DNA of 56,031 nt from an uncultured Paraburkholderia sp. (GCA_940747215.1 CALNWS010000026.1:1-56031); one strand, 5' to 3'. Counted from the first letter of the stretch, positions 10,322-21,354 are shown. Notes: generated by a model from the letters alone, not told the origin. Numbers and translations: made by a program.

Positions 10322-11040
10322 ATGCTCGATACGCGCGATCGGGTGGCCAGCAACATACAGCCGCCACTCGACCCCAGTCGTCACGCGAATCGCGACATGC
10401 CGCGTGCGCAGATTTCCGGTTCCGATCCACGGGTCGAAAAAGTTGAGCCTGCCGTGCCGCTGGAAGATTTTGCTGGGCACATCTCGGTGCCGTGGACGTC
10501 GCGTTGTCGGGTGCATCGGCGGTATTGCGCGAAACCGCTGCATGGATCGACGCCAATCCTCGCGCCGACGCACAACGTGAGGCGATGCGCGCACAGCTCA
10601 TCGTCGTCGTGCTCGACGACTGCGACGATTTTTCCGGCGCGATCGCGCGAGCGTACGGTGTCGAGATGATGTCGCTGAAGGCGCGCAACGTAGGCATCGC
10701 GCGTGCGACGGGCGCCGATTGCCTGCTGACGGGCGGTGCGCGCTGGCTCGCGTTCACCGACGCCGACAGCCGCGTGTCGCGCGGCTGGCTCGTCGCACAG
10801 CTCGGCCTAGGCGCGGACGCAGTATGCGGCTCGATTGCCATGGACGACTGGACCGCGCATCCGCTCAGCGTGCGCGAGTATTTTCACAAGACTTATGTCG
10901 ACGCGGACGGCCGGATAGATCTGCCGGGTGCCGTGCCGTTCGCGACGCCGTTCAACGGGTTGGTCAGGCGTCATCGGGCACGGCAACGTGCCGCGAGGAT
11001 CGAGGAGGGCATGAGCGCGACATGCAGGCGGTATTTCTAA
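10322..11040 (+). pseudogene. Family 2 glycosyltransferase relic
   Basis: A start at ATG 10322 follows a strong AAGGAGGCACG site. After about 55 codons the frame shifts (near 10490). The GT2 core is then readable: LIVVVLDDCDDFSG, ARNVGIARATGADC and the acidic motif LAFTDADSRVSRGWLVAQL, followed by FHKTYVDADGR. After that the expected acceptor-side half is missing or scrambled, so catalysis is lost. 11041-11178 contains no gene I can support. Confidence 0.75.
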
Positions 11041-11178
11041 CGCCATTCGGCGCAGGCCGCAATCTCGACATGCTGCAGATGGGACTGCGTTCCACATCTT
11101 CGTGTTTCTCGATAGACTGCGACGCCTCGGCAGACGGACTGTCCGTTGCGACAGTTCAGGCAAGGCCCGCATTTGACC

Positions 11179-12905
11179 ATGTTCCATCGATACAAGAACG
11201 AATTCGACCAGTTGGGCGCGATGTTCAAACGTGCATCGAAAACGCTCGGCAACAGGGGAGTCATCTCTCCGCTGCTCGCATTGGTGATTTGCGGGCTGCT
11301 GCTGGTCGTCTTCCAGCATCTGTCGCAAGCGGTCGACTATCGCTCGGTGATCCGTCAATTGCGCGATCTGAGCCCTGACGAGTGGTGTGCGGCGCTCGCG
11401 GCCACCGCGGAGCTACGTTGCGCTCGTCGGCCGGGACGCCGTCGGTTTGCGCTATCTCGGCGCGCTGACGGGCGGCGCAGTGTGCGCGCGCGTCTACGGC
11501 GTAGCGGGCGTCACGCCGGCGCAGATCGGCCGCATGACGGTGTTCACGAGCGTTTCGCTCGCACTCGCGCTTGTTCTGATGACCGCGCTCGGCATGGTCT
11601 GCCTCGCCGACACGCTCGCGCCGATGCTGCATCTCACGCCGCTCATGGTGCACTGAGGCGGCCTCGCGCTCCTCACGGCGTTCGTACTGCTGGCATTGTG
11701 CTCTGCCGCCGCGAAACGCGCGCCATCCGCACGCGCTGGAACTGGCTTTCATTCGATATTCCCGCGCGCCGCGATCTGATCGAACAGGTCGCGCTCGGCG
11801 TTCTGGACGTAGTGGCCGCGGGCCTCGCGCTCTGGGCGCTGCTGCCGCATGCCGACGTCGGCTTCGTCACATTTATCACGGTCTATGCCGCGGCCATGCT
11901 GCTCGGCATGATCGTTCATACGCCGGGCGGCGTCGGCGTGTTCGAAGCGGCGATGGTCTTCACGCTGAAGGGCAGCGTACAGACGCATCAGATGCTCGCC
12001 GCGCTGCTCGCGTACCGTGCGATTTACTTTGGTGTCCCGTTGATCGTGTGGGCGGGTCTCCTCGCAGGTTTCGAAGGCCGCGCGCTGAAAAGCCGTTTGC
12101 CGCTGCGCCAGCCCGCGACCGCGGCGGCTCACGCCACTCTTTCTGAGCCTCGTCACGTTCGTGGTGGGCGGCATGCTGGTGATTTCGAGCGCTACACCCG
12201 CCTTCTGGGCGCGTATCCACATCCTGCGTCACGTAGTGCCGCTGTGGGTGCTCGAACGCTCGCAGATGCTGCGCAGCGTACTCGGTGTGTTGCTGCTGTT
12301 CGTAGCGCGGTCTTTTGCGCCGACTCGACGCTGCCTAGTGGATGACGCTGCTGCTCGCCGTGCTGAGCCTCGCGTTGTCGCTCACGAAGGGTCTCGCATT
12401 CGTCGAAGTGGGCGTGCTGTGCATGCTGATCGCGCTGCTGCTCGGCACACGTCAGCGCTTCAATCGTCATTCGTCGCTCTTCGCCGAGCGCTTCACGGCG
12501 GGCTGGCTCGTGTCGGTCGCGATGGTGCTGATGCTCGCCACGTGGGTGATGCTGTTTGCGTTCCGCGACGTGCCTTATACGCGCGACCTGTGGTGGCAAT
12601 TCGCATTCGACGAGCGTGCGCCGCGCGCGCTGCGCGCCACGCTCGTCGTGAGTCTGTTCGCCGCGACGTTCTCGTTCTGGCAACTGCTGCGTCCCGAGCC
12701 GGGCCGTTTCGTCAAGCCCGCGCCGGAAGATCTCACCGATGCCGCGCGTATAGTGCGTGCGTAGGAACGCAGCGATGCGGGCCTCGCGTTGATGGGCGAC
12801 AAGAGCTTTCTCTTTTCCGAGTCCGCAAGGCTTTCCTGATGTACGCCAAAAACGGCCGTACGTGGGCGGCTTTGCATGATCCGGTCGGTCCGCGCGAAGA
12901 GTGGG
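11179..12905 (+). pseudogene. mprF: Lysylphosphatidylglycerol flippase/synthetase MprF, broken and 3'-truncated
   Basis: MprF adds lysine or alanine to phosphatidylglycerol and flips the product, lowering membrane negative charge against cationic peptides. The start MFHRYKNEFDQLGAMFKRAS is followed by helix-rich flippase segments (YVALVGRDAVGLRYLG; MLLGMIVHTPGGVGVFEAAM, the conserved loop of the flippase; LWVLERSQMLRSVLGVLLL) and the beginning of the synthetase domain ([37 protein letters not shown]). Frameshifts occur near 11407, 11700, 12135, 12330 and 12830. TGA 11654-11656 and TAG 12762-12764 (VRA-stop-ERSDAG, Gln expected) are in frame. After GPREEWA the sequence jumps straight into ilvA, so most of the aminoacyl-transferase domain is deleted. 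Confidence 0.88.
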
Positions 12906-13244
12906 CCGCGCCACCGTCGATCTTACGTTCGACGAACTCTCGAAGCAGCACATCCGCTACATGGTTGGCGGCCGCTCGCTGCTTGCACACGACGAACGAC
13001 TGTTCCGCTTCGAGTTTCCCGAGCGGCCGGGCGCGCTGATGAAATTCCTGGAGTCGATGGCGCCGAACTGGAATATCAGCCTGTTTCACTATCGCAATCA
13101 GGGCGCGGACTACAGTTCGATCCTCGTTGGCATTCAGGTGCCGGAAAGCGATAATGCGGCGTTCGATCGGTTCCTCGCGACGCTCGGTTATCCGTGTATT
13201 GGGAAGAGACGAAGAACCCGGTCTATCGGCTGTTTCTTGCGTAA
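12901..13244 (+). pseudogene. ilvA: C-terminal regulatory domain of biosynthetic threonine deaminase IlvA, orphaned by deletion
   Basis: The frame reads [20 protein letters not shown], then [40 protein letters not shown] and [10 protein letters not shown]. This is the ACT-like allosteric domain of threonine deaminase, which commits threonine to isoleucine synthesis. The whole catalytic PLP domain is absent; the fragment begins exactly at the mprF break. A 2-bp gain near 13198 shifts the final residues; the native end (YRLFLA and TAA 13242-13244) is visible in the next frame. Enzyme function is lost here unless another copy exists. Confidence 0.88.
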
Positions 13245-13274
13245 CTGGGAACACAGGAAAGGACTCGAAAACAT

Positions 13275-14177
13275 ATGCCGCTCACGCTTGTCGACAAGCT
13301 TGTCGTAGCCATTTCGTCGCGCGCACTGTTCGACTTCGAGGAAGAGAACCGTGTGTACGAAGAAGGCGACCTGCAGGCTTACGAGGCATTGCAGCGCGCG
13401 CGGCTCAACGTGCCGGCGAAGCCCGGCGTCGCGTTTCCGCTGATTCGCAAGCTGTTGGCGTTGAACGCGGGCGGGCATCGCGTGGAAGTGGTAATCCTGT
13501 CGCGCAGCGATCCGATCAGCGGCTTGCGCGCGTTTCACTCGTGCCGGGAACATGGTCTTACGATCGAGCGCGGCGTGTTCACGCGCGGCCGCGCACCGTT
13601 CGGTTATCTGAAGCCGCTGAACGCGTCGCTGTTTCTGTCGGCGAATCAGGCCGACGTGCGTGACGCGCTCGCTGCCGGATTTCCGGCCGCGCACGTTCTG
13701 CCCGAATCGGCAAAAATGGCGAGTACGTATCCGGACGAAATCCGCATCGCTTTCGACGGCGACGCCGTGCTGTTTTCCGACGAAGCCGAGCGCGTGTTCC
13801 AGAAGGACGGCCTGCGCGTGTTCGTCGGTCACGAGATACACAACAAGGATGTGCCGCTCGCGGACGGTCCGCTTAAATCGCTGCTCGAAGCATTGCACCG
13901 CTTGCAGAAACTCGCGGACGACGCCGCGCCCATGCATATTCGTACGGCACTGGTCACGGCGCGCTCCGCACCCGCGCACGAACGCGCGATCCGCACATTG
14001 ATGGCGTGGAACATCGAAATCGACGAAGCAATGTTCCTCGGCGGCCTCGACAAGAGCGCATTTCTGCGCGAGTTCGAGCCGGACTTTTTCTTCGACGACC
14101 AAATTGGCCATTGCGAATCGGCCCGCGTCGTGACAGCGACCGGGCACGTGCTGAGTGGCATCGTGAACGCATCATGA
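13275..14177 (+). CDS. Cytosolic 5'-nucleotidase (NT5C1-like)
   Basis: The intact 300-residue protein starts at ATG 13275 after GGAAAGGACTC. It matches the 5'-nucleotidase family named after eukaryotic c[22 protein letters not shown] at the start (the motif I Asp is within LFDFEEE), [36 protein letters not shown] and [17 protein letters not shown] near the end, the last giving the metal-binding acidic cluster. It should remove phosphate from nucleoside monophosphates. Its last codons overlap queF as ATGA, so the two are translationally coupled. Both are undamaged. Confidence 0.85.
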   Translation: MPLTLVDKLVVAISSRALFDFEEENRVYEEGDLQAYEALQRARLNVPAKPGVAFPLIRKLLALNAGGHRVEVVILSRSDPISGLRAFHSCREHGLTIERGVFTRGRAPFGYLKPLNASLFLSANQADVRDALAAGFPAAHVLPESAKMASTYPDEIRIAFDGDAVLFSDEAERVFQKDGLRVFVGHEIHNKDVPLADGPLKSLLEALHRLQKLADDAAPMHIRTALVTARSAPAHERAIRTLMAWNIEIDEAMFLGGLDKSAFLREFEPDFFFDDQIGHCESARVVTATGHVLSGIVNAS

Positions 14178-14998
14178 CACCTGAACAGTCACCGCTGGGT
14201 AAGCTTTCTGCTTACACCGAACAATACGACGCTTCGCTGCTGTTTCCGATCGCGCGCAAGAACGCGCGCGAGGCGATCGGCATTAGCGCGCAGTTGCCGT
14301 TTTTCGGCACCGACATCTGGAACGCATACGAACTCTCGTGGCTGAATTCGCGCGGCAAGCCGCAGATCGCCGTGGTCACGTTCTTCGTGCCGGCGGATTC
14401 GCCGAACATCGTCGAGTCGAAGTCGTTCAAGCTGTATCTCGGTTCGTTCGCGCAGACGTCGTTCGATTCGATCGAAACCGTCCGCGACACGATCAGGCGC
14501 GACGTGTCCGCTTCCTGCGGCGCGACGGTGTCGGTGCATCTCACCGCGCCGAACGATTTCGCGAAATTGCAGATGGAAGAATTCGACGGTATGTCGCTGG
14601 ATCGTCTCGATCTGGACGCTGACATCTATCAGCCGGACGCTTCGTTGCTGAAGGCCGCGCTGGAAGAGTCGCCGGTTGAAGAAACGGTGTTCTCGAATCT
14701 GCTGAAATCGAATTGCCCGGTGACGGGCCAGTCCGACTGGGGCAGCGTGCAGATTCACTACGTGGGCCCGCAGATCGATCACGCGGGACTGTTGCGATAC
14801 ATCATCTCATATCGCAATCACACGGGGTTTCACGAGCAATGCGTCGAGAAGATTTTTTTCGACATTCTGAAGACCTGCAAGCCGGTCAAGCTCGCGGTCT
14901 ATGCGCGCTACACGCGGCGCGGCGGGCTGGACATCAACCCGTTCCGCACGAATTACAACCTGCCGATGCCGGACAACATGAGGCTCGCGCGGCAGTAA
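14174..14998 (+). CDS. queF: NADPH-dependent 7-cyano-7-deazaguanine reductase
   Basis: QueF reduces preQ0 to preQ1 in queuosine biosynthesis. This is the long, two-domain form (274 residues). Motifs seen: [17 protein letters not shown] (the family E(S/L)K(S)xK(L)Y region), [18 protein letters not shown] with the active-site Cys, and [19 protein letters not shown]. The start ATG 14174 overlaps the stop of the 5'-nucleotidase (ATGA). The gene ends just before a perfect hairpin at 15032. No damage is visible, so queuosine tRNA modification is probably still needed. Confidence 0.95.
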   Translation: MTPEQSPLGKLSAYTEQYDASLLFPIARKNAREAIGISAQLPFFGTDIWNAYELSWLNSRGKPQIAVVTFFVPADSPNIVESKSFKLYLGSFAQTSFDSIETVRDTIRRDVSASCGATVSVHLTAPNDFAKLQMEEFDGMSLDRLDLDADIYQPDASLLKAALEESPVEETVFSNLLKSNCPVTGQSDWGSVQIHYVGPQIDHAGLLRYIISYRNHTGFHEQCVEKIFFDILKTCKPVKLAVYARYTRRGGLDINPFRTNYNLPMPDNMRLARQ

Positions 14999-15031
14999 TC
15001 GCCTCGGAAGTCCACGCCGATTACGGCGTTT

Positions 15032-15074
15032 GGGCTAGGCGTGCCGCTCCATGGCGAAGCGGCACGCCTAGCCC
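15032..15074. terminator. Perfect 17-bp stem hairpin between queF and ridA
   Basis: The arm at 15032-15048 is exactly complementary to 15058-15074 around a 9-base loop. It lies between convergent genes, so it probably terminates both. No T-tract follows on either side, which leaves intrinsic termination uncertain. Confidence 0.6.
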
Positions 15075-15081
15075 GGAAACA

Positions 15082-15487
15082 TCAAGTCTTCAATAAGGCC
15101 TTCTTGTAGGCCACGCAATCCACTTCGACCTTGCAGTCGATCACTATCGACGATACCGCGCACGCCCGTACCGGCGGATTTTCGCCGAAGTACTCCTTGA
15201 AAACCTTGTTAAACCTTGTTGAACGACGCGAAGTCGCGCGGATCGTCCAGCCACACGCCGCAGCGAACCACGTGCTCCGCGCCGTAGCCGGCTTCCTTCA
15301 GAATCGCCATCACGTTCTGGATCGCCTTGTGCTATTGTTCGACGATACCGCCGTTGATCACTTCGCCGTTTTCCATTAGCGTCTGACCGGACACGTAGAG
15401 CCAGCCGTCCGCTTCGACCGCACATGCAAACGGCATATGTTGACCGCCCGTGCCCTTGCCACCTTCAGCGCCATATCGCTTCATCAT
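15082..15487 (-). pseudogene. RidA/YjgF-family reactive-imine deaminase, broken
   Basis: From ATG 15487 behind AAGGAG, the frame gives GQHMPFACAVEADGWLYVSG, GEVINGGIVEQ, an in-frame TAG at 15333-15335, and VVRCGVWLDDPRDFASFNKV. A perfect 10-bp tandem duplication (15201-15220) then shifts the frame; beyond it the native C-terminus (KVFKEYFGENPP and VIDCKVEVDCVAYKKA) is readable to TGA 15082-15084. RidA proteins hydrolyse enamine/imine intermediates from PLP enzymes. The neighbouring D-aminoacylase relic suggests a former D-amino-acid operon. Confidence 0.9.
15201..15220. repeat. 10-bp perfect tandem duplication that frameshifts ridA
   Basis: AAACCTTGTT is present twice in succession. Removing one copy restores the RidA reading frame, so the duplication is the inactivating event. 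Confidence 0.92.
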
Positions 15488-15564
15488 TCAACTCCTTGAA
15501 AAAAGTCCGGCGCGCCATGCAACGCAATGAGGCGTCACGCGCGAGCGCCACACAAACTGAAAAT

Positions 15565-15790
15565 TTAGAACGCGCCTTCCGCGTCGGCCTTCGACGGCAC
15601 GCCGCGTGCGACGAAGTGGCCGGCGCGCTCGCCCGTCACCTTGCCGTCACGATAGGTCAGCACGCCGTTCACCCATACGGCATCGATGCCGTCCGTCGCC
15701 TGCTGCCGCTTCTCGAACGTTGCGGCATAGAAATTCCGACGCAAATACCAGCACGCGAGAGCGCTTTGCCAGCTCATTGGACACTCCTTT
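15565..15790 (-). pseudogene. C-terminal stub of an N-acyl-D-amino-acid deacylase (D-aminoacylase)
   Basis: About 75 codons remain: ATFEKRQQATDGIDAVWVNG, then VLTYRDGKVTGERAGHFVA and the end DAEGAF. This is the C-terminal beta-sandwich tail common to D-aminoacylases and related amidohydrolases. The catalytic barrel and all metal-binding residues are gone. The sequence to the right (15790-15895) does not resemble the enzyme, so a deletion junction lies near 15790. Its order next to ridA matches the usual D-amino-acid catabolic arrangement. Confidence 0.7.
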
Positions 15791-15895
15791 TCTTGTAGTG
15801 TCCCACCATCGTACGTGCGTTCTGATCGATGCCGGTGGACGGCAGCTTCTAATCCCAAAAAGTGCGCGTGCCACCGGCAATCGAATGGAAGTGGA

Positions 15896-16328
15896 TCAAT
15901 TGGCTGGCAGAACCTGTCCGCGAATTTCGCCCATTGGATTTTGCGCGGTGTGAACGTTGAAGTACCATTGCCCTGCTCAGATCCGTCACCTGCTGTTCGG
16001 TGAGTGCGGCCGATCCTTTGATAGGGCTCGCGAGCGCATCCTTGCCAATCGGCACCTGAACCTTGGCGTTCTGTCCTACCGGCGCGGGACCGTGGAAATG
16101 CGCGGCGGTCGCCGGACCGCTCAGGCCTTCGTACGTGACGGTCCACTGCAGCGATTGAGTCGACGTGTCGAACGTTGCGTTCAACATGCCGTGCCCGTGA
16201 CTCACGCGCGGCGGCACTTCACTCGACGGTTCGAGATCAGCCTTCAACGCCACCGTATCGGCAAGGGCGACTCCCGACGCCAACGCCCACAACACCACTG
16301 CAACGTTCAGCTTTCGTATTGCACTCAT
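15896..16328 (-). pseudogene. Exported CHRD-domain protein with a late frameshift
   Basis: Starting at ATG 16328 after GGAGAAGACC, the protein has a signal peptide (LNVAVVLWALASGVALA) and a CHRD domain (LKADLEPSSEVPP; YEGLSGPATAAHFHGPA; IKGSAALTEQQVTDLS). CHRD domains occur in chordin and bacterial secreted proteins. A frameshift near 15965 breaks the last strand; the native end WYFNVHTAQNPMGEIRGQVL is readable in the next frame to TGA 15896-15898. Roughly the first 118 residues are still encoded correctly. The protein would be periplasmic; its role is unknown. Confidence 0.8.
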
Positions 16329-16668
16329 GGTCTTCTCCGACTGAATGCACCGCCACGCCGACGTTCGGCGCGCGCGGAGCCACCACATACTAGTGCAAAT
16401 TCAGAGAAGACGTTCGCGCCGGAAAACGGCGCGTGGGCGGGCGATCCGCGGCAAATCCGAACGCCGTCTATTACGTCGGATCGCGGCCGCTGAACGCTTC
16501 AATCGAATTATCCAAACAATTAATTGCAGAATCTGAAGTGAATCGCCGGAGTTATCCTGGTTATGCTTCTTCCTGCGAGAAGTGACTCCTTCATCGAGGG
16601 AAGTTTCCAAATCTTTAACGCAGCTTCGGCCGCGTTTTTTCGCCCTGACTTTTGTTTCGCGCAGTGAG
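16329..16668. other. Intergenic, no gene seen
   Basis: This stretch between the CHRD gene start and the end of the sensor kinase holds only shadow frames. The promoter of the CHRD gene should lie in its left part, but no convincing -35/-10 pair is visible. Confidence 0.5.
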
Positions 16669-19600
16669 TCAGCCGAGCAAGGCGGCTTGCTGTTCGATGC
16701 CGTCTAGCATGACGTTGCACCGCGAGACGAGTTCGAGTCCTTCGCTGCGCACACGTTCCGGCGTCTTACCGGCGAGGTAGCGACGGTAGTTCTCCAGCGC
16801 CTCGATGAGCGGCGGATACTGCAGCACACTCGCCGCGCCCGTCACACGATGAAGCCACTCGCGCACGTGCTTCACCTCGCAGCGCTTTGACGGTCGACTC
16901 GCTGCCCCACAGCCGCGTCATATGACTGAGATCGACCGGCACGAACGACATGCCTGCAGGCTCGGCATCACCGGACGCAACCGGGTTTTCTGTCAACATG
17001 CTCTGCCGAACGCTCTCCGTGCCCGCGCCGAACCAGCGGTTCAGGTAGTCGCGCAATGTAGCGAGGCGCATGGGCTTCACGAGACTGTCGTCCATGCCCG
17101 CGTCGCGGCAGAGGTTGAGGTCTTCGGGCGCGGTGTTAGCGGTAATGCCGAGAATCGGCAGACGATGCGCGCCGCCTCGCTCGCCATCACGCACGCGCCG
17201 CGTCAGTTCGTAGCCTGAAACGTTCGGCATGTGGCAATCCGTAATCAGGCAGCCGTAGCGTGTGCGTTCGAGCGCGGCCAGCGCTTCGGCGCCGTCGTTC
17301 GCGACGTCGCACGCAAAATCGAGCAACGCCAGCTGATGACGGATCAGTTTCTGATTCGCAGGATGATCTTCAGCGACGAGAATCAGCCGCCCACTGGCAA
17401 TAGCCTGTGCCTGTCACACGTCACAACCGGCGGCAAGCCGGTCATGGCGGCGGTACAAGCGGCGCCGAGTCCACGCCAGGAAATCGGATTGATGCTGACC
17501 CGCACGTTGTTGTCGACGATGCGATAGCCCGTTGACTTCGGCTTTTCAGTGAGGCGGATGATGCGCGGACCTGCGCTCGCGCACTCCGGCAGAAGAACGG
17601 CTTCGCTCGTGAAAATCAGATCGGCGTTGGCGAACACGTGCGGATTGCATGATTCCGCGGAGCGTGCCGGCACGGCTCCGCAGTTCGAGCCCGAGCGCCG
17701 TGCCGAAATGCATCAGCGCTTTGCACACCGCCTCGTCCTCGCAGATCACCAGACCGCGCTTGCCGCGCAGGCCGCTTACCGAGTACCGTTCCGCTTCGAC
17801 GGGCATCGCGATTCGCACAGCCATGCGTGTGCCGCGTCCCAGTTCACTTTGCAGGGTGAGCGTGCCGTTCATGAGGTCGATCAGCTTGCGGCAGATCGTC
17901 AGGCCAAGTCCGATGCCGCCGAAGCGGCGCGTCGTGGAAGATTCCGCCTGCACGAACGGTTCGAACAGCTTCGTCTGAACGTCCGGCGCGATGCCGATGC
18001 CGGTATCAGCCACTGTCATTTCGATCGTCTGAACGCCCTCTTCCTGCGACGCCACGAACAGTTGTACGTCCACTTCTCCAACCGGCGTGAACTTGATCGC
18101 GTTGCCAAGCAGGTTGAACAGAATTTGCCGCAACCGCACGCTGTCGCCCCGCAACGTAACCGCGACGTCCGGCGCAATATCGACGCGCACCTTCAGGCCT
18201 TTCTCGTGCGCGCGGCCCGCAAGCAAACCGACCGCGTTATCGACCATTTCGCGTATGTCGATGGGCTCGGCTTCGATCGTCAGACGGCCCGCTTCGATCT
18301 TCGAGTAATCGAGCAGGTCGTCGAGAATCTGCAGTAGCGCGCCCGCCGATTCGTGGATCATGCAAAGCATTTCGCCTTGGTCCGCGTTGAGTTGCGTGCG
18401 CTCAAGCACTTCCACGAGTTCCAAGACACCGTTTATGGGCGTGCGGATTTTGTGGCTCATCATCGCGAGGAAATCGTCTTTGGCGCGCGAGGCGGCCTCG
18501 GCCATGCGCAGGCACGGGCCAGTTCTTCGGAGCGCGCGTGCTCCGCGCTGGCGTCCACCCAATAGCCGCTCCAGACGACACTCCGATCGGGCTCGCGGCA
18601 AGGTACGAGTTCGGCGCGCGCCCATCTGATTTCCTGCCCGTTCGCAAAGCGGAATTCCATATGCACCGGTGACTCGCAACGCACCGAACGTTCGAGCTCG
18701 GCCAGCACGAAGGGCCGGTCTTCGGCGCACACACGCTCGAAGTCGAACTGTTCGGCGCTCGCGGGCCAATCGGCTGCACGCCGAGCAGATGCTGCGTGTC
18801 GCCGCCGATATAGGGAAACGAGTACGCGCCTTCCGGCGTGCGGCGCAACTGGAAAACCACGGCCGGCAGCGAACGCGTGACGTCGGCGAGGCGCAGCTCG
18901 GTTTCACGCGCGCGCATTTCGGCGCGCCGGATATCGGTGATGTCGACCATCGTTCCCAGCACGCAGGCCGGCTGCTCTTTCGCGTCGCGGCAAACGCTTG
19001 TCCAGAACAGGCCATGCCGCAAATCGTCCGGCGTGCGTTCAAACTGCAACTCCACCTGGGCGCGCTCGGTGTCGTTCAGCATCTCGCGCGTAATCTCGTC
19101 GAGCAGGTGGCTGTTCGCCTCGCCCCACGTGCCCACTTCCATCGTCGTGCGACCAATCAGGGCGTCGCGGCTCTTGCCGCACACGTCCTCTTACGCACGG
19201 TTGATGGCGATATAGCGCCCTTCGAGGTCTTTGGTCACGAGCGGATAGGGCACCATCTTCATCATGGTTTCCTGGAAGTTCAGTTGTAGCGCGAGTTGCT
19301 GCTCGGTTCTCTTGCGCAGCCGCATTTCGCGCTGAAGCAGCAGATACGCGTGCAACGTGACGAGCAGCACGAAGCCTATGCCGATCAGCAACGGCAAGAG
19401 GCGCACGGCCGTCACGCTCCATGTGCCACTCGCTGGTGTATTGACCGTCGCCGGCTCCGCCGACGACGCCGGCGACTTCGGGAAGGCCTGCTCAGGCGCA
19501 GCCGGCGCTGTACGGCTCACGGCCGGAGCCGACGTCTTTTCGAAATTATCTGTTAGCCAACGTGCGCGAATCGCCACCTCTTCGGCAGGATTCAATGACG

Positions 19601-20385
19601 ACAACGCGAGGTTGAGTTGATCGCGTAATGCCACGAGGTTTCGCGGCATGGCGAAGCGCAACTCTGAAGTTCTCCAGCTTTGCTCAACCGCGATGCGGAG
19701 CGTCTGAAGCGGTTCCGACGAGAGCGCATAGCGGACGGTCGGCGTGAAACCGAGATATGCATCCGCGTCGCCGTGTACGACGGCCGAGAGCGCCTCATGC
19801 GTCGTGCGATACGTGATGATCCGCGCGCGTGGGAAGCGCTCGCGCATCGAGCATTCGAGTGCAAAGCTCTTTTCCACCGCGATGTGTGCGGAGGCAAGTT
19901 GAGTGGGGCTTTCGAATTCATGGCTGTCGTCGCGAACGACGACCGACACGGACGCGCGGAAATACGGTACCGTAAAGTTCACGCAGCGCTCGCGCTCAGG
20001 CGTGCAGGCGACGCTCATGAGCAGATCGACATGGCCGGCACACGCCGCCGCCAGCAAATGCGGCATATCGGCGAAGACTTTGGTCTGAATGTCGACATTG
20101 GGTCCGACGAGCGCGTGCAAATAATCGGCGCTCATGCCGGTGACGCGCTCGCCCTGCAATGAATCGAACGGTGGCCAGCCATTGGCCAGCACACCGACGG
20201 TGAGCGTGGAAGGGAAAGGATTGGTCGTCGCGCTGCCTGGGTGCAGCGAAAAGAGCTGTGCTGCGGCGAGCGCTTGTGCCGCTGTCCAGCACAGAAGTAC
20301 GAAGAGACAAGCGCGTTTAAACCGGAACGCGCGAAGGATCAAGGCAAGGCATTCCTGGAAATTCGGCGGGGGAAGGAATCGCATC
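16669..20385 (-). pseudogene. BvgS-like hybrid sensor kinase with periplasmic, PAS, HisKA, receiver and Hpt domains, broken
   Basis: The order from ATG 20385 is: signal peptide (LFVLLCWTAAQALAAA), periplasmic solute-binding family 3 domain (LTVGVLANGWPPFDS), membrane helix (LLPLLIGIGFVLLVTLHAYL), PAS (VTKDLEGRYIAINRA), a second PAS, HisKA (AMMSHKIRTPINGVLELVEV), HATPase (LGNAIKFTPVGEV; FGGIGLGLTICRKL), a damaged first receiver, a second receiver (CLITDCHMPNVSGYEL) and Hpt (EWLHRVTGAASVLQ). TAA 19191-19193 interrupts the first PAS, probably at a Tyr, and frameshifts lie near 18770, 18510, 17690, 17400 and 16890. The H-box has SHK where SHE is usual. Such kinases pass phosphate to a NarL-type regulator; three lie just upstream. 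Confidence 0.88.
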
Positions 20386-20395
20386 GCGCATCCCT

Positions 20396-21116
20396 CACTC
20401 GAAATTGCCACGCGCAGAAAGTGCTGCAGTAGCGAGAACAGCATGCCTGCCGCGATCGTGCCTGACATGGGCGCAGCCCAGAAGAGCCACAACTGGTCGA
20501 GTGCCCAATCGCCGACGAATAGCGCCTGAGCCGTGGAGCGTGCCGGATTGATCGAACCGTTCGTGACGGGAATCGAAACGAGGTAAATCAACGTCAGGCA
20601 GACACCCAATGCGAGCGGCGCAACGCGCTGCAGCTTGCGACGATGGGCCATCAGCAGACTCGTCATGACGAACGCAAAGGTCAGCACCGATTCGGTCATC
20701 CAAGCCGAGCGCAACGCGTAGTCGGCGGGAGAATGGTCGCCGAAACCGTTCACCGCAAATTCGCTCACGCCGAGCTGAAACCCTAGGCGGCCGCTCACCA
20801 GACAAAGCAGCAGCGCGGCGGTGACCGTCGCGCCGAGAATCTGCGCCGCGATGTACGGCAGCAGATCATCGCCAACCGGAAAACGATGCACAACCGTGAA
20901 GCCCACCGTGACAGCCGGATTGAAATGCGCGCCCGAACTGCCGCCGAGCACGTATCGCGCGATAGCGAGCGCGAGGCCGAATGCCAACGACACTTCCAGC
21001 ACGCCGCAATCCTGCTGGATCGCGCCGGTGTTCAGAACGAGACTGCCGCACCCGATGAACACCAGCCACGCCGTTCCCACACCCTCGATCAACAACCGCT
21101 TGCCCAGCGCGACCAT
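20396..21116 (-). pseudogene. aqpZ: Aquaporin Z, reading frame fused at its 3' end to the sensor kinase
   Basis: From ATG 21116 after GGAGG the protein has both Asn-Pro-Ala boxes (GAHFNPAVTVGF; GSINPARSTAQALF) and six helices, the features of AqpZ water channels of the inner membrane. A native-looking end (RGNFE and TGA 20396-20398) exists in the adjacent frame, so a late 1-bp shift has removed the stop. The open frame now continues into the kinase ATG at 20385 and on to TAA 19191, making a 641-codon fusion frame. All channel-forming residues precede the shift, so the channel itself may still fold. Marked as damaged because its own stop is lost. Confidence 0.8.
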
Positions 21117-21354
21117 GCTGCCTCCACGTTCTCTCTGTGAAGCAGACGGTCGTTCGGAAAAGGTTTAACGCATCTACCTGAATTGCCCGGCACCGGGACG
21201 TTCGTCATGACGGAATTGAGATTTCTTCATGCGACGCCGACGTAAAGCCGCAGCGCGAATTCAAGACCATGGAATGGCACGATCGGGCAACCAATCAGAA
21301 GACTCCTAAACTATCTTCGTGAACAGCCGGCACTCAGGAACACGACGATGCGTG

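Noticed and set aside
19191..21116. The aquaporin-kinase fusion as a new sensor family
   Set aside because: A native-looking aqpZ stop in the neighbouring frame and a complete kinase start with its own ribosome-site-like sequence indicate two genes joined by a frameshift.
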